A DNA stretch of 64,000 bases from Mycobacterium gastri. GTDB lineage: Bacteria > Actinomycetota > Actinomycetes > Mycobacteriales > Mycobacteriaceae. A model generated the notes under the pieces. It was not told the DNA's origin, made no database searches, and worked only from the letters and a program-made list of their open reading frames with translations. The stretch is taken from positions 62,001-126,000 of the forward strand of contig NZ_LQOX01000116.1 of the NCBI RefSeq assembly GCF_002102175.1, read 5' to 3'. Shown here piece by piece: positions 19,766 to 29,958 of this stretch (its first letter is position 1; the number at the start of each line of letters is the position of its first letter). The position numbers and the translations under genes were made by a program.

Positions 19766-20467
19766 CTAACCGACGCTGGCTCCGCGCTCCACCTGGGGGC
19801 GCGGCGCCCGCATCCGGCGCATCTGCGACGCCCGGCCGGCAGCGTAAAGTCCGAGTTTCCAACGACTTTCGGTGTTGTTCGGGAACTTCGCGTCGACCAG
19901 TCTGCTCACCTTGCGACCCAACACGATCCCGTCGACGGTCATCAGGGCCATCAGCACCAGCATCGTGGGCGACATGTAGAGCTGTAGCTGCGGGACGGCG
20001 AACATCACGAACAGCAAGGCCAGCGCTGACGGCATGAACAGGCCGAGCAGGTTGCGCCGGGAATCGACCACATCGCGGACGTAACGGCGGATCGGGCCCT
20101 GGTCGCGCGGCAGCAGATAGGCCTCCTCGCCGGCCATCATCCGTTCGCGGCGTTCGGTCATCCGGGCCCGGCTGGCGGTGCGTTCGGCCCGGCGTTCCGC
20201 GCGGCTCAGTTTCGGGCCGGAGAGCGACTTGCGCCGGGCCCGCGCCTCGGCAGCCGTCATCGGCGCCGGGACGACGGGGCCTTTCTTTGCGCTGCGCCGT
20301 GCCTCGCTGCGCTTGGGCGTCGGCCGGCCCTTGGGTCCGGTTGCCCGCGACGCGCGGGAAGTTGCGGGCCCGGCCGGGGAACGGGTCTGCGCCCCCTGGC
20401 TGTCCTCAGCCTTCGCCGAAACCTCGGCACCTTCTTCGTGGCCCTTCTTGCGGCCCAGCAGCTTCAC
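19766..20467 (-). CDS. DUF3043 membrane protein (Rv2206 homologue)
   Basis: A 233-residue protein of unknown function conserved across Actinobacteria. Residues 1-125 are very basic and Arg/Lys/Ala-rich with a predicted coiled stretch ([20 protein letters not shown]). Two hydrophobic segments follow at about 145-160 and 165-182 ([38 protein letters not shown]), then a basic tail. Both ends are probably cytosolic. GTG at 20467 is the start. It is the first gene of a four-gene run into the cobalamin genes; any functional tie to cobalamin is unproven. Confidence 0.85.
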   Translation of the reverse strand: MKLLGRKKGHEEGAEVSAKAEDSQGAQTRSPAGPATSRASRATGPKGRPTPKRSEARRSAKKGPVVPAPMTAAEARARRKSLSGPKLSRAERRAERTASRARMTERRERMMAGEEAYLLPRDQGPIRRYVRDVVDSRRNLLGLFMPSALALLFVMFAVPQLQLYMSPTMLVLMALMTVDGIVLGRKVSRLVDAKFPNNTESRWKLGLYAAGRASQMRRMRAPRPQVERGASVG

Positions 20468-20642
20468 AGTCGACAGGTTACTGTGCGCGCGGGCAGCGCC
20501 GGGGACCAGCGACGGGGAAATGTGCTGCTGTTACCCAGCGCCAGCATCGGTGTTAGCCCTACTCTTGCTTGTGATGGACGGCTCGTCTGCTTCGGATGCT
20601 GCTGCCGATGCCCTCGGGCCCGGCCGGATCCAGCTGCCCGCG
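20468..20642. promoter_or_regulatory. Divergent intergenic region (DUF3043 gene / glycerate kinase)
   Basis: These 175 bases lie between divergent starts and should hold both promoters. An in-frame ATG at 20574 could start the kinase earlier, but has no ribosome-binding site and would add 23 residues without family similarity. No confident promoter hexamers were identified. Confidence 0.3.
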
Positions 20643-21719
20643 ATGCGGGTGCTGGTGGCCCCGGACTGTTACGGAGACAGCCTGTCCGCGGTGGATGCCG
20701 CCGCGGTGATCGCCACTGGCTGGACCCGCTCGCGGCCGAACGACACCTTCATCGTGGCTCCGCAGTCCGACGGCGGGCCCGGGTTTATCGAGGTGCTGCA
20801 AAGCCGCTTCGGGGAGTCGCGGCTGCTGCGGGTGTCGGGGCCGCTGGACACCGCCGTGGACGCCGCATGGATGTTCGATCAGGCTTCGGCAACCGCTTAC
20901 CTGGAGTGTGCGCAGGCCTGCGGTCTGTCCCTGCTCGGTGGTCCGCCAACGACCGAGACCGCGTTGACCGCACACAGCAGGGGAGTCGGGCAGCTCATTG
21001 CTGCCGCAGTCGCGGCCAGGGCGCGGCGCATTGTGGTCGGGCTGGGCGGCAGCGCGTGTACGGACGGCGGGTACGGCATGATCACCGAACTCGGCGGCCT
21101 GGACAACGCCCGCCGACGACTCGCCGGAGTCGAGCTGATCGCCGCCTCCGACGTGGAATACCCGCTGGTGGGACCATGGGGCGCGGCCAGGGTGTTCGCG
21201 CCGCAGAAGGGCGCGGACGCGGCCACCGTCGCCGCACTGGAGGCCCGTCTCGAGGCGTGGGCGGTGGAACTGGACGCGGCCGCCGGGCGGGCAGTGAGCG
21301 CCGAGCCTGGTGCGGGCGCCGCCGGCGGCATCGGCGCGGGTCTGCTCGCGCTCGGTGGCCGATGCGAGTCCGGTGCCGCGATCATCGCCGAACACACCCA
21401 CTTGGCCGACGACCTCGCCGAAGCGCAGCTGATCATCACCGGTGAGGGCAAGTTCGACGAGCAGTCGTTGCACGGCAAGGTCGTCGGCGAGATCGCGGCC
21501 GCGGCCCGCCCGCTGGGCATTCCGGTGATAGTGCTGGCCGGGCAAGTGGTCCTGGATAAATCGACGATCCGATCGTCTGGCATCATGTCGGCCTTGTCCA
21601 TCGCCGACTATGCGGGTTCGGTGCGGTTGGCACTTGCCGATGCGGCTAATCAGCTGATGGGTTTGGCGTCGGAAGTCGCCGCGCGACTCGGGAATCCCCG
21701 GCCTGCGCGGTACCGTTAG
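20643..21719 (+). CDS. Glycerate kinase family protein (Rv2205c homologue)
   Basis: A 358-residue type II glycerate kinase (GlxK/GarK family), which phosphorylates D-glycerate with ATP. The family opening [20 protein letters not shown] (1-20) contains the conserved Asp and Ser. Further blocks are [27 protein letters not shown] near 135 and [16 protein letters not shown] near 263. The length equals that of the M. tuberculosis protein as recalled. It is followed after 82 bases by the HesB-type gene with a separate ribosome-binding site. Confidence 0.9.
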   Translation: MRVLVAPDCYGDSLSAVDAAAVIATGWTRSRPNDTFIVAPQSDGGPGFIEVLQSRFGESRLLRVSGPLDTAVDAAWMFDQASATAYLECAQACGLSLLGGPPTTETALTAHSRGVGQLIAAAVAARARRIVVGLGGSACTDGGYGMITELGGLDNARRRLAGVELIAASDVEYPLVGPWGAARVFAPQKGADAATVAALEARLEAWAVELDAAAGRAVSAEPGAGAAGGIGAGLLALGGRCESGAAIIAEHTHLADDLAEAQLIITGEGKFDEQSLHGKVVGEIAAAARPLGIPVIVLAGQVVLDKSTIRSSGIMSALSIADYAGSVRLALADAANQLMGLASEVAARLGNPRPARYR

Positions 21720-21801
21720 TAGCAGTGGGTTTTCCCGACGGGGCCCGGGCTGACACGACAGCCGGTGAGCCCACCTAACGATGAGGCATGTAGGAGAAGC
21801 A

Positions 21802-22158
21802 ATGACGGTGCAGAACGAGCCGACCGCCAAGACCCATGGCGTGATCCTGACCGAGGCCGCTGCCGCCAAGGCGAAGTCCCTGCTCGACCAGGAGGGACGT
21901 GACGACTTGTCGCTACGGATAGCGGTGCAACCCGGAGGGTGCGCCGGCCTGCGTTACAACCTGTTCTTCGACGACCGGACGCTGGACGGCGACCTGACAG
22001 CGGAGTTCGACGGCGTGACGTTGACGGTCGACCGGATGAGCGCGCCGTACGTGGAAGGCGCGTCGATCGATTTCGTGGACACCATCGAGAAGCAGGGCTT
22101 CACGATCGACAATCCCAACGCGACCGGGTCTTGCGCGTGTGGGGATTCCTTCAACTGA
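21802..22158 (+). CDS. HesB/IscA-type iron-sulfur cluster protein (Rv2204c)
   Basis: A 118-residue A-type Fe-S carrier. The three conserved cysteines are in GGCAGLRYNL (residue 48) and SCACGDSF at the carboxy end, the CysX(n)CysGlyCys pattern used to bind and deliver Fe-S clusters, here as C-A-C-G. It matches Rv2204c almost residue for residue. AGGAG at 21792-21796 lies 5 bases before the ATG at 21802, so the longer in-frame start at 21781 is rejected. Likely targets are essential Fe-S enzymes, as in ErpA. It converges on the Rv2203-like gene with a terminator hairpin between them. Confidence 0.95.
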   Translation: MTVQNEPTAKTHGVILTEAAAAKAKSLLDQEGRDDLSLRIAVQPGGCAGLRYNLFFDDRTLDGDLTAEFDGVTLTVDRMSAPYVEGASIDFVDTIEKQGFTIDNPNATGSCACGDSFN

Positions 22159-22182
22159 CTTGACCTGACCGACGCGGGTCTG

Positions 22183-22208
22183 CCGGGTCCGGGACCATCC
22201 CGGCCCGG
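22183..22208. terminator. Bidirectional hairpin between convergent genes
   Basis: The arms 22183-22194 and 22198-22208 pair over 11 bases with one bulged T and a three-base loop. It sits between the stops of the HesB-type gene (22158) and the membrane-protein gene (22209). There is no T tract, as usual for mycobacterial terminators. Confidence 0.5.
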
Positions 22209-22877
22209 TCAATACTGCCCGGCCGTGCGCAACACGTACGAGCACACCAGTATCTGCCCGCGCTGGAAGAGCAGCTGCGCGATTCCCTGCACCTGCCCCT
22301 TCGGCGGGCCGCCGATGGCAGGCGTCACCTGCATGGTGAACAGCACCTGGGCCTGGTATTGCGACCAGTACACGATTTTGTCGATCGACGTCACGTCGGC
22401 CTTGGAGAACTGCTTGCGGAAGGCGTCACTGCTCAACTTGGCCAGGGCCTGATCCGACCGCCGGTCCTTCACCCCGTCGTAGATCCCGCACAGCGCGTTG
22501 CGAACGATGACGTCGACATCGCGGTGCTGGAGTGCGTTGAGGTAGCCCTGAATCGCCGTTTTCGCCGATGCTTCCGTGAAGGTGCCCCCGGTGTTGGCCC
22601 CGTTGGTGCGAACCCCGTACACGATTGCCGCGGTCAGCGCGCCGACCAAGGCGAGGGCCAGCAGGGCGCCGATCAGCAGCCGCTTGGGCCGTCGCCTCGG
22701 ATAGGAGCTCGGCATGCCGGGATAACCCGCCGCCGGGGCGGGGGGAAAGGGATGTTGCCGGTCGGCGGCTTCATGGGGGTATTCAACAGGCTCATCGGGC
22801 CCGGTCTGCGGGTACGGTCGCACCTCTCCGGCTCCTTCGGCGCCGACGGCAGGGTCCGGCGGGTGCTGACCGGCCAT
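22209..22877 (-). CDS. Single-pass membrane protein, Rv2203 homologue
   Basis: A 222-residue protein of unknown function. Residues 1-62 are a Pro/Glu-rich cytosolic region. RRRPKR is followed by one transmembrane helix at about 67-88 (LLIGALLALALVGALTAAIV). The outer part (95-222) looks like an NTF2-like/DUF4878 fold (AIQGYLNALQHRDVDVIVRN) with two cysteines (C129 and near 214) that could form a disulfide. The topology suggests an envelope protein. It is divergent from adoK across 192 bases. Confidence 0.8.
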   Translation of the reverse strand: MAGQHPPDPAVGAEGAGEVRPYPQTGPDEPVEYPHEAADRQHPFPPAPAAGYPGMPSSYPRRRPKRLLIGALLALALVGALTAAIVYGVRTNGANTGGTFTEASAKTAIQGYLNALQHRDVDVIVRNALCGIYDGVKDRRSDQALAKLSSDAFRKQFSKADVTSIDKIVYWSQYQAQVLFTMQVTPAIGGPPKGQVQGIAQLLFQRGQILVCSYVLRTAGQY

Positions 22878-23039
22878 CGTGGTTCTCCTACGGTGGTGGA
22901 CGAAACGACATGTGGGCTTGCCGCCCGGCAGCGGATTCCGGCAATGAGGTGAGTTCCCTAGGGCAGGCTAGCGCAACACCTGCCGTCGGCTGTCGACGCG
23001 ACGGGGCGGGCCGCGGCACCGATAATTGTGAGAGGCTAG

Positions 23040-24044
<1,005 letters not shown>

Positions 24045-24063
24045 CCCAGGCCTAGCCCCGCGG

Positions 24064-24115
24064 GCAGACGCAGAGTCGCACGCGGAAAACCTTCCGCGTG
24101 CGACTCTGCGTCTGC
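24064..24115. terminator. Perfect 24-bp stem hairpin between adoK and asnB
   Basis: The arms 24064-24087 and 24092-24115 are exact reverse complements with a four-base AACC loop. The hairpin begins 20 bases after the adoK stop and ends 7 bases from the asnB stop, so it can serve both. There is no T tract on either side. Confidence 0.75.
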
Positions 24116-24121
24116 TGGCCG

Positions 24122-26098
24122 TCATAACTGGACCGGATACTGCGGCTCGCCGATCTGCGGCACCACACTGTGCTCGACGAAGATCGCGTGCCACAGCATG
24201 AAGATCAGCACCGTCCACAGCCGGCGGCTGTGATCGCCGGCGCCGGTTCGGTGCTCGTCGAGCATCCGGCTGACCGCGCCCAGGTTGATCAGGTGACCGG
24301 CCTCCGACGAGGCCACCATCTCATACGCCCACTCCAGCAGCTCGCCGGCGCGTAGCCAGTGCCGGATCGGCACCGGGAAGCCCAGCTTGGGCCGGTGCAG
24401 CACATGCGCCGGAACAATGGGCTCCAGCGCGCGCCGCAGCGCGTATTTGGTGGTGGTGCGGGTGATCTTGGCCTGCAGCGGTAGCCGCGAGGCCACCGCG
24501 AACACCTCCGGGTCCAGGAACGGCACCCGCAGCTCGAGCGAATTGGCCATCGTCATCTTGTCGGCCTTGACCAGGATGTCGCCGCGCAGCCAGGTGAACA
24601 GGTCGATGTGCTGCATGCGGGCCACCGGATCCCAACCGGCCGACTGCGCGTACACCGGCGCCGTGACGTCGGTGTGGGTCCAGTCCTCGCGGAAGCCGGG
24701 CAGCACGTCGCGCAGCTGTGCGTCGGAAAAGCTGCGGGCATTGCCGTAGTAGCGCTCTTCGAGCGTCAACGAGCCGCGGTGCAGTAGGCTCTTGCCGCGC
24801 ATGCCCTCCGGCAGCGGCTTGGAGGCTTTCCCCATCGACCGCCGCAGCCGCCGCGGCAGGTAGTCGAACGGTTTGAGCGACAGCGGTTCGCGGTAGATCG
24901 TGTAGCCGCCGAACAGTTCGTCGGCGCCTTCCCCGGACAACACGACCTTGACGTACTTGCGGGCCTCCCGGGCGACGAAGAACAGCGGCACCAGCGCCGG
25001 ATCGGCCACCGGTTCGTCGAGATACCAGACGATTTCGGGCAGGGCGGCCACAAACTCCTCGGCGCTGACCACCTTGGCGACGTGGCGCGCGCCGATCGCC
25101 TCGGCCGAGGCCACCGCGACATCGAGCTCGGAGAAGCCCTCCCGCTCGAAACCGGTGGTGAAGGTGATCAGCCGCGGATTGTGCCGGATGGCCAGGGCGG
25201 CGATGGCCGTGGAGTCGATGCCCCCGGACAGAAACGAGCCGACGGTGACGTCGGCCCGCATGTGCTTGGCCACCGAGTCCTCAAGCACCGCCGTGATCTC
25301 GTCGTAGCGCGCCTGCTCGGTGTCGGGCGTGATCGGGGTGGCGGCAAAACGCGGCATGAAGTAACGGGTGATCTCCGGCTCTCGCCCGGGCCGAATCCAG
25401 GCGTAACACCCTGATTCGAGCCGGCGGACCCCGCGGTGCAACGTCTCGGGCTCCGGCACGTACTGCAGCACGATGTAGTGCTGCAGTGCCCGGGGGTCGA
25501 TTCGGGTGTCGAATCCCAGCAAGTCGACGAGGTCGAGCAGGCATTTCTTCTCGCTGGCTACCGCGGTGCCGCCGGCGCCGGTCGCCAGGAACAGCGGCTT
25601 GATGCCGAACGGGTCGCGGGCGCAGAACAATTCACGGGTGATGGTGTCCCACAGCGCGAAAGCGAACATGCCGCGTAGCCGCTTGAGCACGTCGGTGCCC
25701 CAGTGGTGGTAGCCGGCGACGATCGTCTCGCCGTCGCCGTCGGTCGCGAACACGGCGCCGTGCCGGGTGCTGAGGTCGTCGCGCAGCTCCAGGTAGTTGT
25801 AGATCTCGCCGTTGAACACCAGCACGTACCGATCCGGCGCCTCCGGCGGGCCCCACCGCAGCGGCTGATGGGAATGGGCGATGTCGATAATTGACAGCCG
25901 GTTAAACCCGAAGATCACCGATCCGTCGGCGTCCGGATCGACCCAGGTGCCTGGCTCGTCGGGGCCACGGTGGCGCATCAGGTGGCACGCGCGGGCGATC
26001 GCGCCGTCGGCCTCCGTGGCGCTGCGGGCAGCAGCGTCGAGGCCCTGGGTCTCGGCAGCGCCGGCCGGGGCCGCGACGAAGGCCAGCAGTCCGCACAC
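24122..26098 (-). CDS. asnB: Glutamine-hydrolysing asparagine synthetase
   Basis: A 658-residue AsnB. Cys2 after the GTG start is the amidotransferase nucleophile of the amino-terminal Ntn glutaminase domain, with [31 protein letters not shown] and GDGETI. The carboxy-terminal ATP-pyrophosphatase domain has [15 protein letters not shown] near residue 290 and [12 protein letters not shown] near 396. It amidates aspartate. Rv2201 is the homologue. The nucleophile requires the start at GTG 26098. The gene is divergent from ctaC across 337 bases. Confidence 0.96.
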   Translation of the reverse strand: MCGLLAFVAAPAGAAETQGLDAAARSATEADGAIARACHLMRHRGPDEPGTWVDPDADGSVIFGFNRLSIIDIAHSHQPLRWGPPEAPDRYVLVFNGEIYNYLELRDDLSTRHGAVFATDGDGETIVAGYHHWGTDVLKRLRGMFAFALWDTITRELFCARDPFGIKPLFLATGAGGTAVASEKKCLLDLVDLLGFDTRIDPRALQHYIVLQYVPEPETLHRGVRRLESGCYAWIRPGREPEITRYFMPRFAATPITPDTEQARYDEITAVLEDSVAKHMRADVTVGSFLSGGIDSTAIAALAIRHNPRLITFTTGFEREGFSELDVAVASAEAIGARHVAKVVSAEEFVAALPEIVWYLDEPVADPALVPLFFVAREARKYVKVVLSGEGADELFGGYTIYREPLSLKPFDYLPRRLRRSMGKASKPLPEGMRGKSLLHRGSLTLEERYYGNARSFSDAQLRDVLPGFREDWTHTDVTAPVYAQSAGWDPVARMQHIDLFTWLRGDILVKADKMTMANSLELRVPFLDPEVFAVASRLPLQAKITRTTTKYALRRALEPIVPAHVLHRPKLGFPVPIRHWLRAGELLEWAYEMVASSEAGHLINLGAVSRMLDEHRTGAGDHSRRLWTVLIFMLWHAIFVEHSVVPQIGEPQYPVQL

Positions 26099-26435
26099 GG
26101 CGCCCCAGTATGCCGCACGAGGCGCTGCTGCCCGGGCGCGGCCGGCGGGTAATGGTGATCGAGACCGGGTCTCGCGCTCGTCGGTTCACGATTTGGGGTT
26201 CCAAAAGGGCCGTATCGCGCCGCCTGGTAGCCACTGCGAGGCATGTCAAGCGATCCGGATGTGCCCGCACCGCGGGCCAGGGTACCGGCATCGCCGGCCG
26301 TTTTGGCACGCATCGTCGCCTGCGCGGGCGGCGTGGTCTACGCTGCGTAGTATTCGAATCCGAGTTAGCCGACGATTCCCGCCGGAAGCGGCGCCTAGCC
26401 CGAGTCGGCCCAGCTTGTGCTACAGGAGGCGCAAC
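26099..26435. promoter_or_regulatory. Divergent intergenic region asnB / ctaC (337 bp)
   Basis: No gene is supported here. It must contain the asnB and ctaC promoters. A TAGTAT hexamer lies near 26347 on the plus strand about 90 bases before ctaC and is a possible -10 element, without a good -35. The last bases hold the strong ctaC ribosome-binding site AGGAGG (26424-26429). Confidence 0.3.
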
Positions 26436-27545
26436 GTGACACTTCGCGAGCCAGGTCGTTCGCAATGCTTGTCGCAGGGCAATTCTGAGATCCGTTCCGG
26501 CGGTCGGCGGCGCGGAGCGGGCGGGCTCGCCCCACGCCTTAGGCTGGCGGCACTGACCGGGGCCCTCGGCGCGCTGGCCGTCACTCTGAGCGGTTGCAGC
26601 TGGTCCGAAGCGCTGGGCCTAGGCTGGCCCGAGGGCGTCACCCCGGAAGCCCACGTCAACCGGGAGTTGTGGGTCGGTGCGGTGATCGCCTCCCTGGTGG
26701 TCGGGGTCATCGTGTGGGGTCTGATCTTCTGGACGGCAGTCTTTCACCGAAAGAAGCGAAGCGACGCCGACTTTCCCCGACAGTTCGGCTACAACATGCC
26801 CCTTGAGCTGGTACTGACCGTCACGCCGTTTCTCATCATTTCGGTGCTGTTCTACTTCACCGTCGTCGTGCAGGAGAAGATGCTGCACACCACCAAAGAC
26901 CCAGAGGTCGTGATCGACGTCACGGCGTTCCAATGGAACTGGAAGTTCGGCTATCAGCGGGTCGACTTCCATGACCGCACCTTGACCTACGACGGCGCCG
27001 ACGAGGCTCGCAAGCACGCCGTCGAATCCAAGCCGGAAGGCAAGGACGCCCACGGTGAAGAGCTCGTCGGGCCGGTTGCCGGGCGTAACACCGAGGACCG
27101 CAGCTATCTCAACTTCGACAAGATCGAGACGCTGGGCACCACGAACGAAATTCCGGTCCTGGTGTTGCCGGCCGGCAAGCGCATCGAATTCCAGCTGAAC
27201 TCGGCCGACGTGGTCCATTCCTTCTGGGTGCCCGAGTTCTTGTTCAAGCGTGACGTGATGCCCAATCCGGCCGCGAATAACTCGGTCAACATTTTCCAGA
27301 TCGAGCAGATCACCAAGACCGGAGCGTTCGTCGGCCATTGCGCCGAAATGTGCGGCACCTACCACGCCATGATGAACTTCGAAGTCCGCGTGGTGGCCCC
27401 CAACGACTTCAAGGCCTACTTGCAGCAACGTATCGACGGTAAGACCAACGCCGAAGCCTTGCAGGCGATCAACCAGCCGCCCCTCGCCGTGACAACCCAT
27501 CCGTTCGACGCCCGCCGCGGTCAATTGGCCCCGAGCCAAGGTTAG
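26436..27545 (+). CDS. ctaC: Cytochrome c oxidase subunit II, lipoprotein form
   Basis: A 369-residue subunit II of the aa3 oxidase. A basic amino terminus leads to a lipobox LSGC with Cys at about residue 54. Two transmembrane helices follow (about 72-97 and 115-140). The outer cupredoxin domain carries the CuA site: [17 protein letters not shown], then [14 protein letters not shown] with both cysteines, His and Met. It receives electrons from QcrC in the bcc-aa3 supercomplex. AGGAGG lies 6 bases before GTG 26436. ctaF follows after 11 bases. Confidence 0.96.
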   Translation: MTLREPGRSQCLSQGNSEIRSGGRRRGAGGLAPRLRLAALTGALGALAVTLSGCSWSEALGLGWPEGVTPEAHVNRELWVGAVIASLVVGVIVWGLIFWTAVFHRKKRSDADFPRQFGYNMPLELVLTVTPFLIISVLFYFTVVVQEKMLHTTKDPEVVIDVTAFQWNWKFGYQRVDFHDRTLTYDGADEARKHAVESKPEGKDAHGEELVGPVAGRNTEDRSYLNFDKIETLGTTNEIPVLVLPAGKRIEFQLNSADVVHSFWVPEFLFKRDVMPNPAANNSVNIFQIEQITKTGAFVGHCAEMCGTYHAMMNFEVRVVAPNDFKAYLQQRIDGKTNAEALQAINQPPLAVTTHPFDARRGQLAPSQG

Positions 27546-27556
27546 GACACTGCAGA

Positions 27557-27976
27557 ATGCATATCGAAGCCAGGCTTTTCGAGTTCGTCGCCGCGTTCTT
27601 CGTGTTGTGTGCGGTGCTCTACGGTGTGCTGACTTCGATGTTCGCCACCGGTGGGGTCGAGTGGGCCGGCACAACTGCGCTGGCGCTGACGGGCGGCATG
27701 GCGTTGATCGTGGCCACGTTCTTCCGATTTGTGGCCCGCCGGCTGGACACCCGGCCCGAGGACTACGAGGGTGCCGAAATCAGCGACGGCGCAGGGGAAT
27801 TGGGTTTCTTCAGCCCACACAGCTGGTGGCCGATCCTGGTTGCGTTGTCCGGCTCGGTGGCGGCGACCGGCGTCGCGCTATGGCTGCCGTGGCTCATCGT
27901 TGCCGGCGTGGTATTCGTCCTGGCCTCGGCGGCCGGACTGGTCTTCGAATACTACGTCGGACCCGAGAAGCACTGA
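27557..27976 (+). CDS. ctaF: Cytochrome c oxidase subunit IV
   Basis: A 139-residue protein with four hydrophobic helices (about 8-28, 38-60, 90-108, 112-132) typical of actinobacterial CtaF. It packs against CtaD in the aa3 oxidase. It matches Rv2199c, including [17 protein letters not shown] at the start and [11 protein letters not shown] at the end. It lies 11 bases after ctaC and is certainly co-transcribed. Confidence 0.94.
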   Translation: MHIEARLFEFVAAFFVLCAVLYGVLTSMFATGGVEWAGTTALALTGGMALIVATFFRFVARRLDTRPEDYEGAEISDGAGELGFFSPHSWWPILVALSGSVAATGVALWLPWLIVAGVVFVLASAAGLVFEYYVGPEKH

Positions 27977-28159
27977 TCAGAGCCGGAAAGGTCACAATCA
28001 GGGCATCAGTTGATCGGTGGCCAGTTAGCCTCGACTTCTGTGCCCTGCCCGGTTGGGTAGGGTTTGCGATACACAGTGAGAATCCACCGAGCGCACGCGC
28101 GCAACTGCAGCCGCGGAGCCCAGCGCTCTGGTGAGGCAGTTTGGACAGGGTAGGCAAAC
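27977..28159 (+). promoter_or_regulatory. Leader region before mmpS3
   Basis: This 183-base gap separates ctaF from mmpS3 and is long enough for a separate promoter. It contains CAGTTAGCC at 28022-28030, a motif that recurs twice in tandem near 29827. No confident -35/-10 pair was found and no terminator hairpin follows ctaF. Confidence 0.25.
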
Positions 28160-29089
28160 ATGAGCGGGCCGAATCCGCCGGGACGGGAACCTGAGGAACC
28201 CGATTCCGCCGGCGATTCCAGCGCCGAACTGGAAGCCTTGAGCGACACCGGTGATGAGCTGGCAGGTGCCGAGGGCGGAGCACTGAAACCGCTTGACGAT
28301 AGTGGCCGCATCGACGCGGCATATCCCACCGGGGAGACCGAAGCCTACTCGCGTGCGTACTCGGCTCCAGAGTCCGAGCAATTCATCAGCGGGCCGTATC
28401 TGCCGGCCGATCCCAGTCTGTACGAATACGACAACTACGACGACACATCGGACGCCGACGACGAACATGGCGCTCCGCGCTGGCCATGGGTGGTCGGCGT
28501 GGCAGCCATACTGGCCGCCATCGCCCTGGTGGTTTCGGTGTCGCTGCTCGTCACCCGCACCGAATCCCACAGACTGGCCAACCCTGCAACGACCTCCTCG
28601 TCGGCGCCGGCGATACAGGATGAGATAACGACTACCAAGCCGCCGCCACCGCCGCCGCCGCCACCACCGCCCACGACCGAGATCCCGACAGCGACGGAGA
28701 CGCAGACCGTGACCGTGACGCCTCCGCCCCCGCCGCCGGCGACGACCCCGACGGCACCGCCTCCGGCGACGACGACGGCGGCGGCACCACCGCCCACCAC
28801 CACCACGACCCTGGCTGGTCCGCGACAAGTCACTTATTCGGTTACCGGCACCAAGGCGCCCGGTGACATCATCTCGGTGACCTACGTCGACGCTTCGGGG
28901 CGCCGACGGACCCAGCACAACGTTTACATTCCATGGTCAATGACCGTCACACCGATCTCACAATCTGATGTGGGCTCGGTGGAAGCGTCCAGTCTCTTCC
29001 GGGTCAGCAAACTCAACTGCTCAATCACCACGAGCGACGGGACGGTGCTGTCATCGAACAACAACGACGCACCGCAAACGAGCTGCTGA
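28160..29089 (+). CDS. mmpS3: MmpS3 membrane protein
   Basis: A 309-residue protein with an acidic cytosolic region (1-105), one transmembrane helix (about 110-132, [20 protein letters not shown]), a long Pro/Thr linker with an 11-proline run near 155-170, and a carboxy-terminal MmpS domain (about 220-309, [21 protein letters not shown]) with two cysteines. Other MmpS proteins assist MmpL exporters. MmpS3 has no adjacent mmpL and has been reported as a supercomplex-associated or cell-wall protein. It is next to ctaC/ctaF here as in M. tuberculosis (Rv2198c). Its stop shares one base with the next start (TGATG). Confidence 0.93.
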   Translation: MSGPNPPGREPEEPDSAGDSSAELEALSDTGDELAGAEGGALKPLDDSGRIDAAYPTGETEAYSRAYSAPESEQFISGPYLPADPSLYEYDNYDDTSDADDEHGAPRWPWVVGVAAILAAIALVVSVSLLVTRTESHRLANPATTSSSAPAIQDEITTTKPPPPPPPPPPPTTEIPTATETQTVTVTPPPPPPATTPTAPPPATTTAAAPPPTTTTTLAGPRQVTYSVTGTKAPGDIISVTYVDASGRRRTQHNVYIPWSMTVTPISQSDVGSVEASSLFRVSKLNCSITTSDGTVLSSNNNDAPQTSC

Positions 29090-29730
29090 TGCTCGGCAGA
29101 TACTCCGCATACCGGCGCGGGCCGGACGGCATCGTGGCTCCAGCTGTCGTCGACCGCATCCTGATCGGCGCATGTGCGGCGGTCTGGCTGGTGCTGGTCG
29201 GCGTCAGCGTCGCGGCAGCGGTCGCGCTGGCCGACCTCGGACGGGGCTTTCACAAGGTGGCGAGGGACTCGCGCACCACTTGGGTGTTGTACGCCGTCAT
29301 CATCATCTCCGCGTTGATCATTGCGGGGGCGATTCCGGTGCTGTTGCGGGCTCGCCGCATGTCGGGGGCCGAGTCGGCGGCGAGGCCGGCGCTGCCACGT
29401 GCGCTTGGCAGGCCGCCGGCCGGGCCGGGGAAACCCGCGGTGCGCACGGTGGGCGGCTCGACCCGGCGAGACCAGGTCCGGGCGTTCGAGGCAGCCGCCG
29501 AGCGGTCCCGTGAAGCGGTGGATCGGATCTGGTTGCGTGGAACTGTCGCGCTGACCGGTGCCATCGGCACCGCCTTGATCGGTGTGGCCTTGGCAACGTA
29601 TCTGATGGCCGTCGGTCACGACGGCCCATCATGGGTCAGCTATGGGGCGGCAGCGGTTATCACCGCAGGAATGCCGGCGATCGAGTGGTACCACGTCCGG
29701 CAGTTGCGCCGGGTAGCCGCCGAGCGATAA
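29089..29730 (+). CDS. DUF2561 membrane protein (Rv2197c homologue)
   Basis: A 213-residue membrane protein of unknown function. Four hydrophobic segments are visible: two near 22-50 and 66-85, a cytosolic basic loop (88-145), then two near 148-172 and 180-198. The loop contains VRTVGGSTRRDQVRAFEAAAER. It is translationally coupled to mmpS3 (TGATG) and lies between the cta and qcr genes, as Rv2197c does. A role in respiratory-complex assembly is only an inference from place. Confidence 0.85.
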   Translation: MLGRYSAYRRGPDGIVAPAVVDRILIGACAAVWLVLVGVSVAAAVALADLGRGFHKVARDSRTTWVLYAVIIISALIIAGAIPVLLRARRMSGAESAARPALPRALGRPPAGPGKPAVRTVGGSTRRDQVRAFEAAAERSREAVDRIWLRGTVALTGAIGTALIGVALATYLMAVGHDGPSWVSYGAAAVITAGMPAIEWYHVRQLRRVAAER

Positions 29731-29826
29731 CCCGAGCCCGGCAACCGGCAATCGCCTGGTCCTCTCTTGACCTTGACCCCCGACGTGTCGCGCCGACAGC
29801 CACCGGGTAGCCGGTGCGGCGTTGCC

Positions 29827-29847
29827 CAGTTAGCCGACAGTTAGCCG
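29827..29847 (+). repeat. Tandem CAGTTAGCCG direct repeat
   Basis: CAGTTAGCCG occurs at 29827-29836 and 29838-29847, an 11-base period. CAGTTAGCC also occurs at 28022-28030 before mmpS3. Both sites flank the mmpS3/DUF2561 pair. The function is unknown. Confidence 0.5.
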
Positions 29848-29870
29848 GGTCTCGTGGATCCGCGACCCGG
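29845..29870. terminator. Hairpin between DUF2561 gene and qcrB
   Basis: Arms 29845-29854 and 29861-29870 pair over 10 bases with one mismatch around a six-base loop. The genes on either side converge. A smaller hairpin, CACCGG/CCGGTG, lies at 29801-29816. Neither has a T tract. Confidence 0.4.
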
Positions 29871-29958
29871 GCGCACCCGCCGCTGGTCGCTCCAGGGTCC
29901 GGGCTGGTCGACGGCCCGAGCCTGAACGTATCGGCGCAGGGGTGCTGCTTTCACGTCT

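Noticed and set aside
20559..21869. Minus-strand frame opposite the glycerate kinase and HesB-type genes
   Set aside because: It spans two real genes and their gap without any recognisable motif.
24045..24121. Small RNA gene between adoK and asnB
   Set aside because: The hairpin fills the whole gap and is explained as a shared terminator; there is no room for a promoter.
28641..28675. CCGCCG-rich run in mmpS3 as a CRISPR or tandem-repeat locus
   Set aside because: It is a coding trinucleotide run for a polyproline linker, with no spacers.
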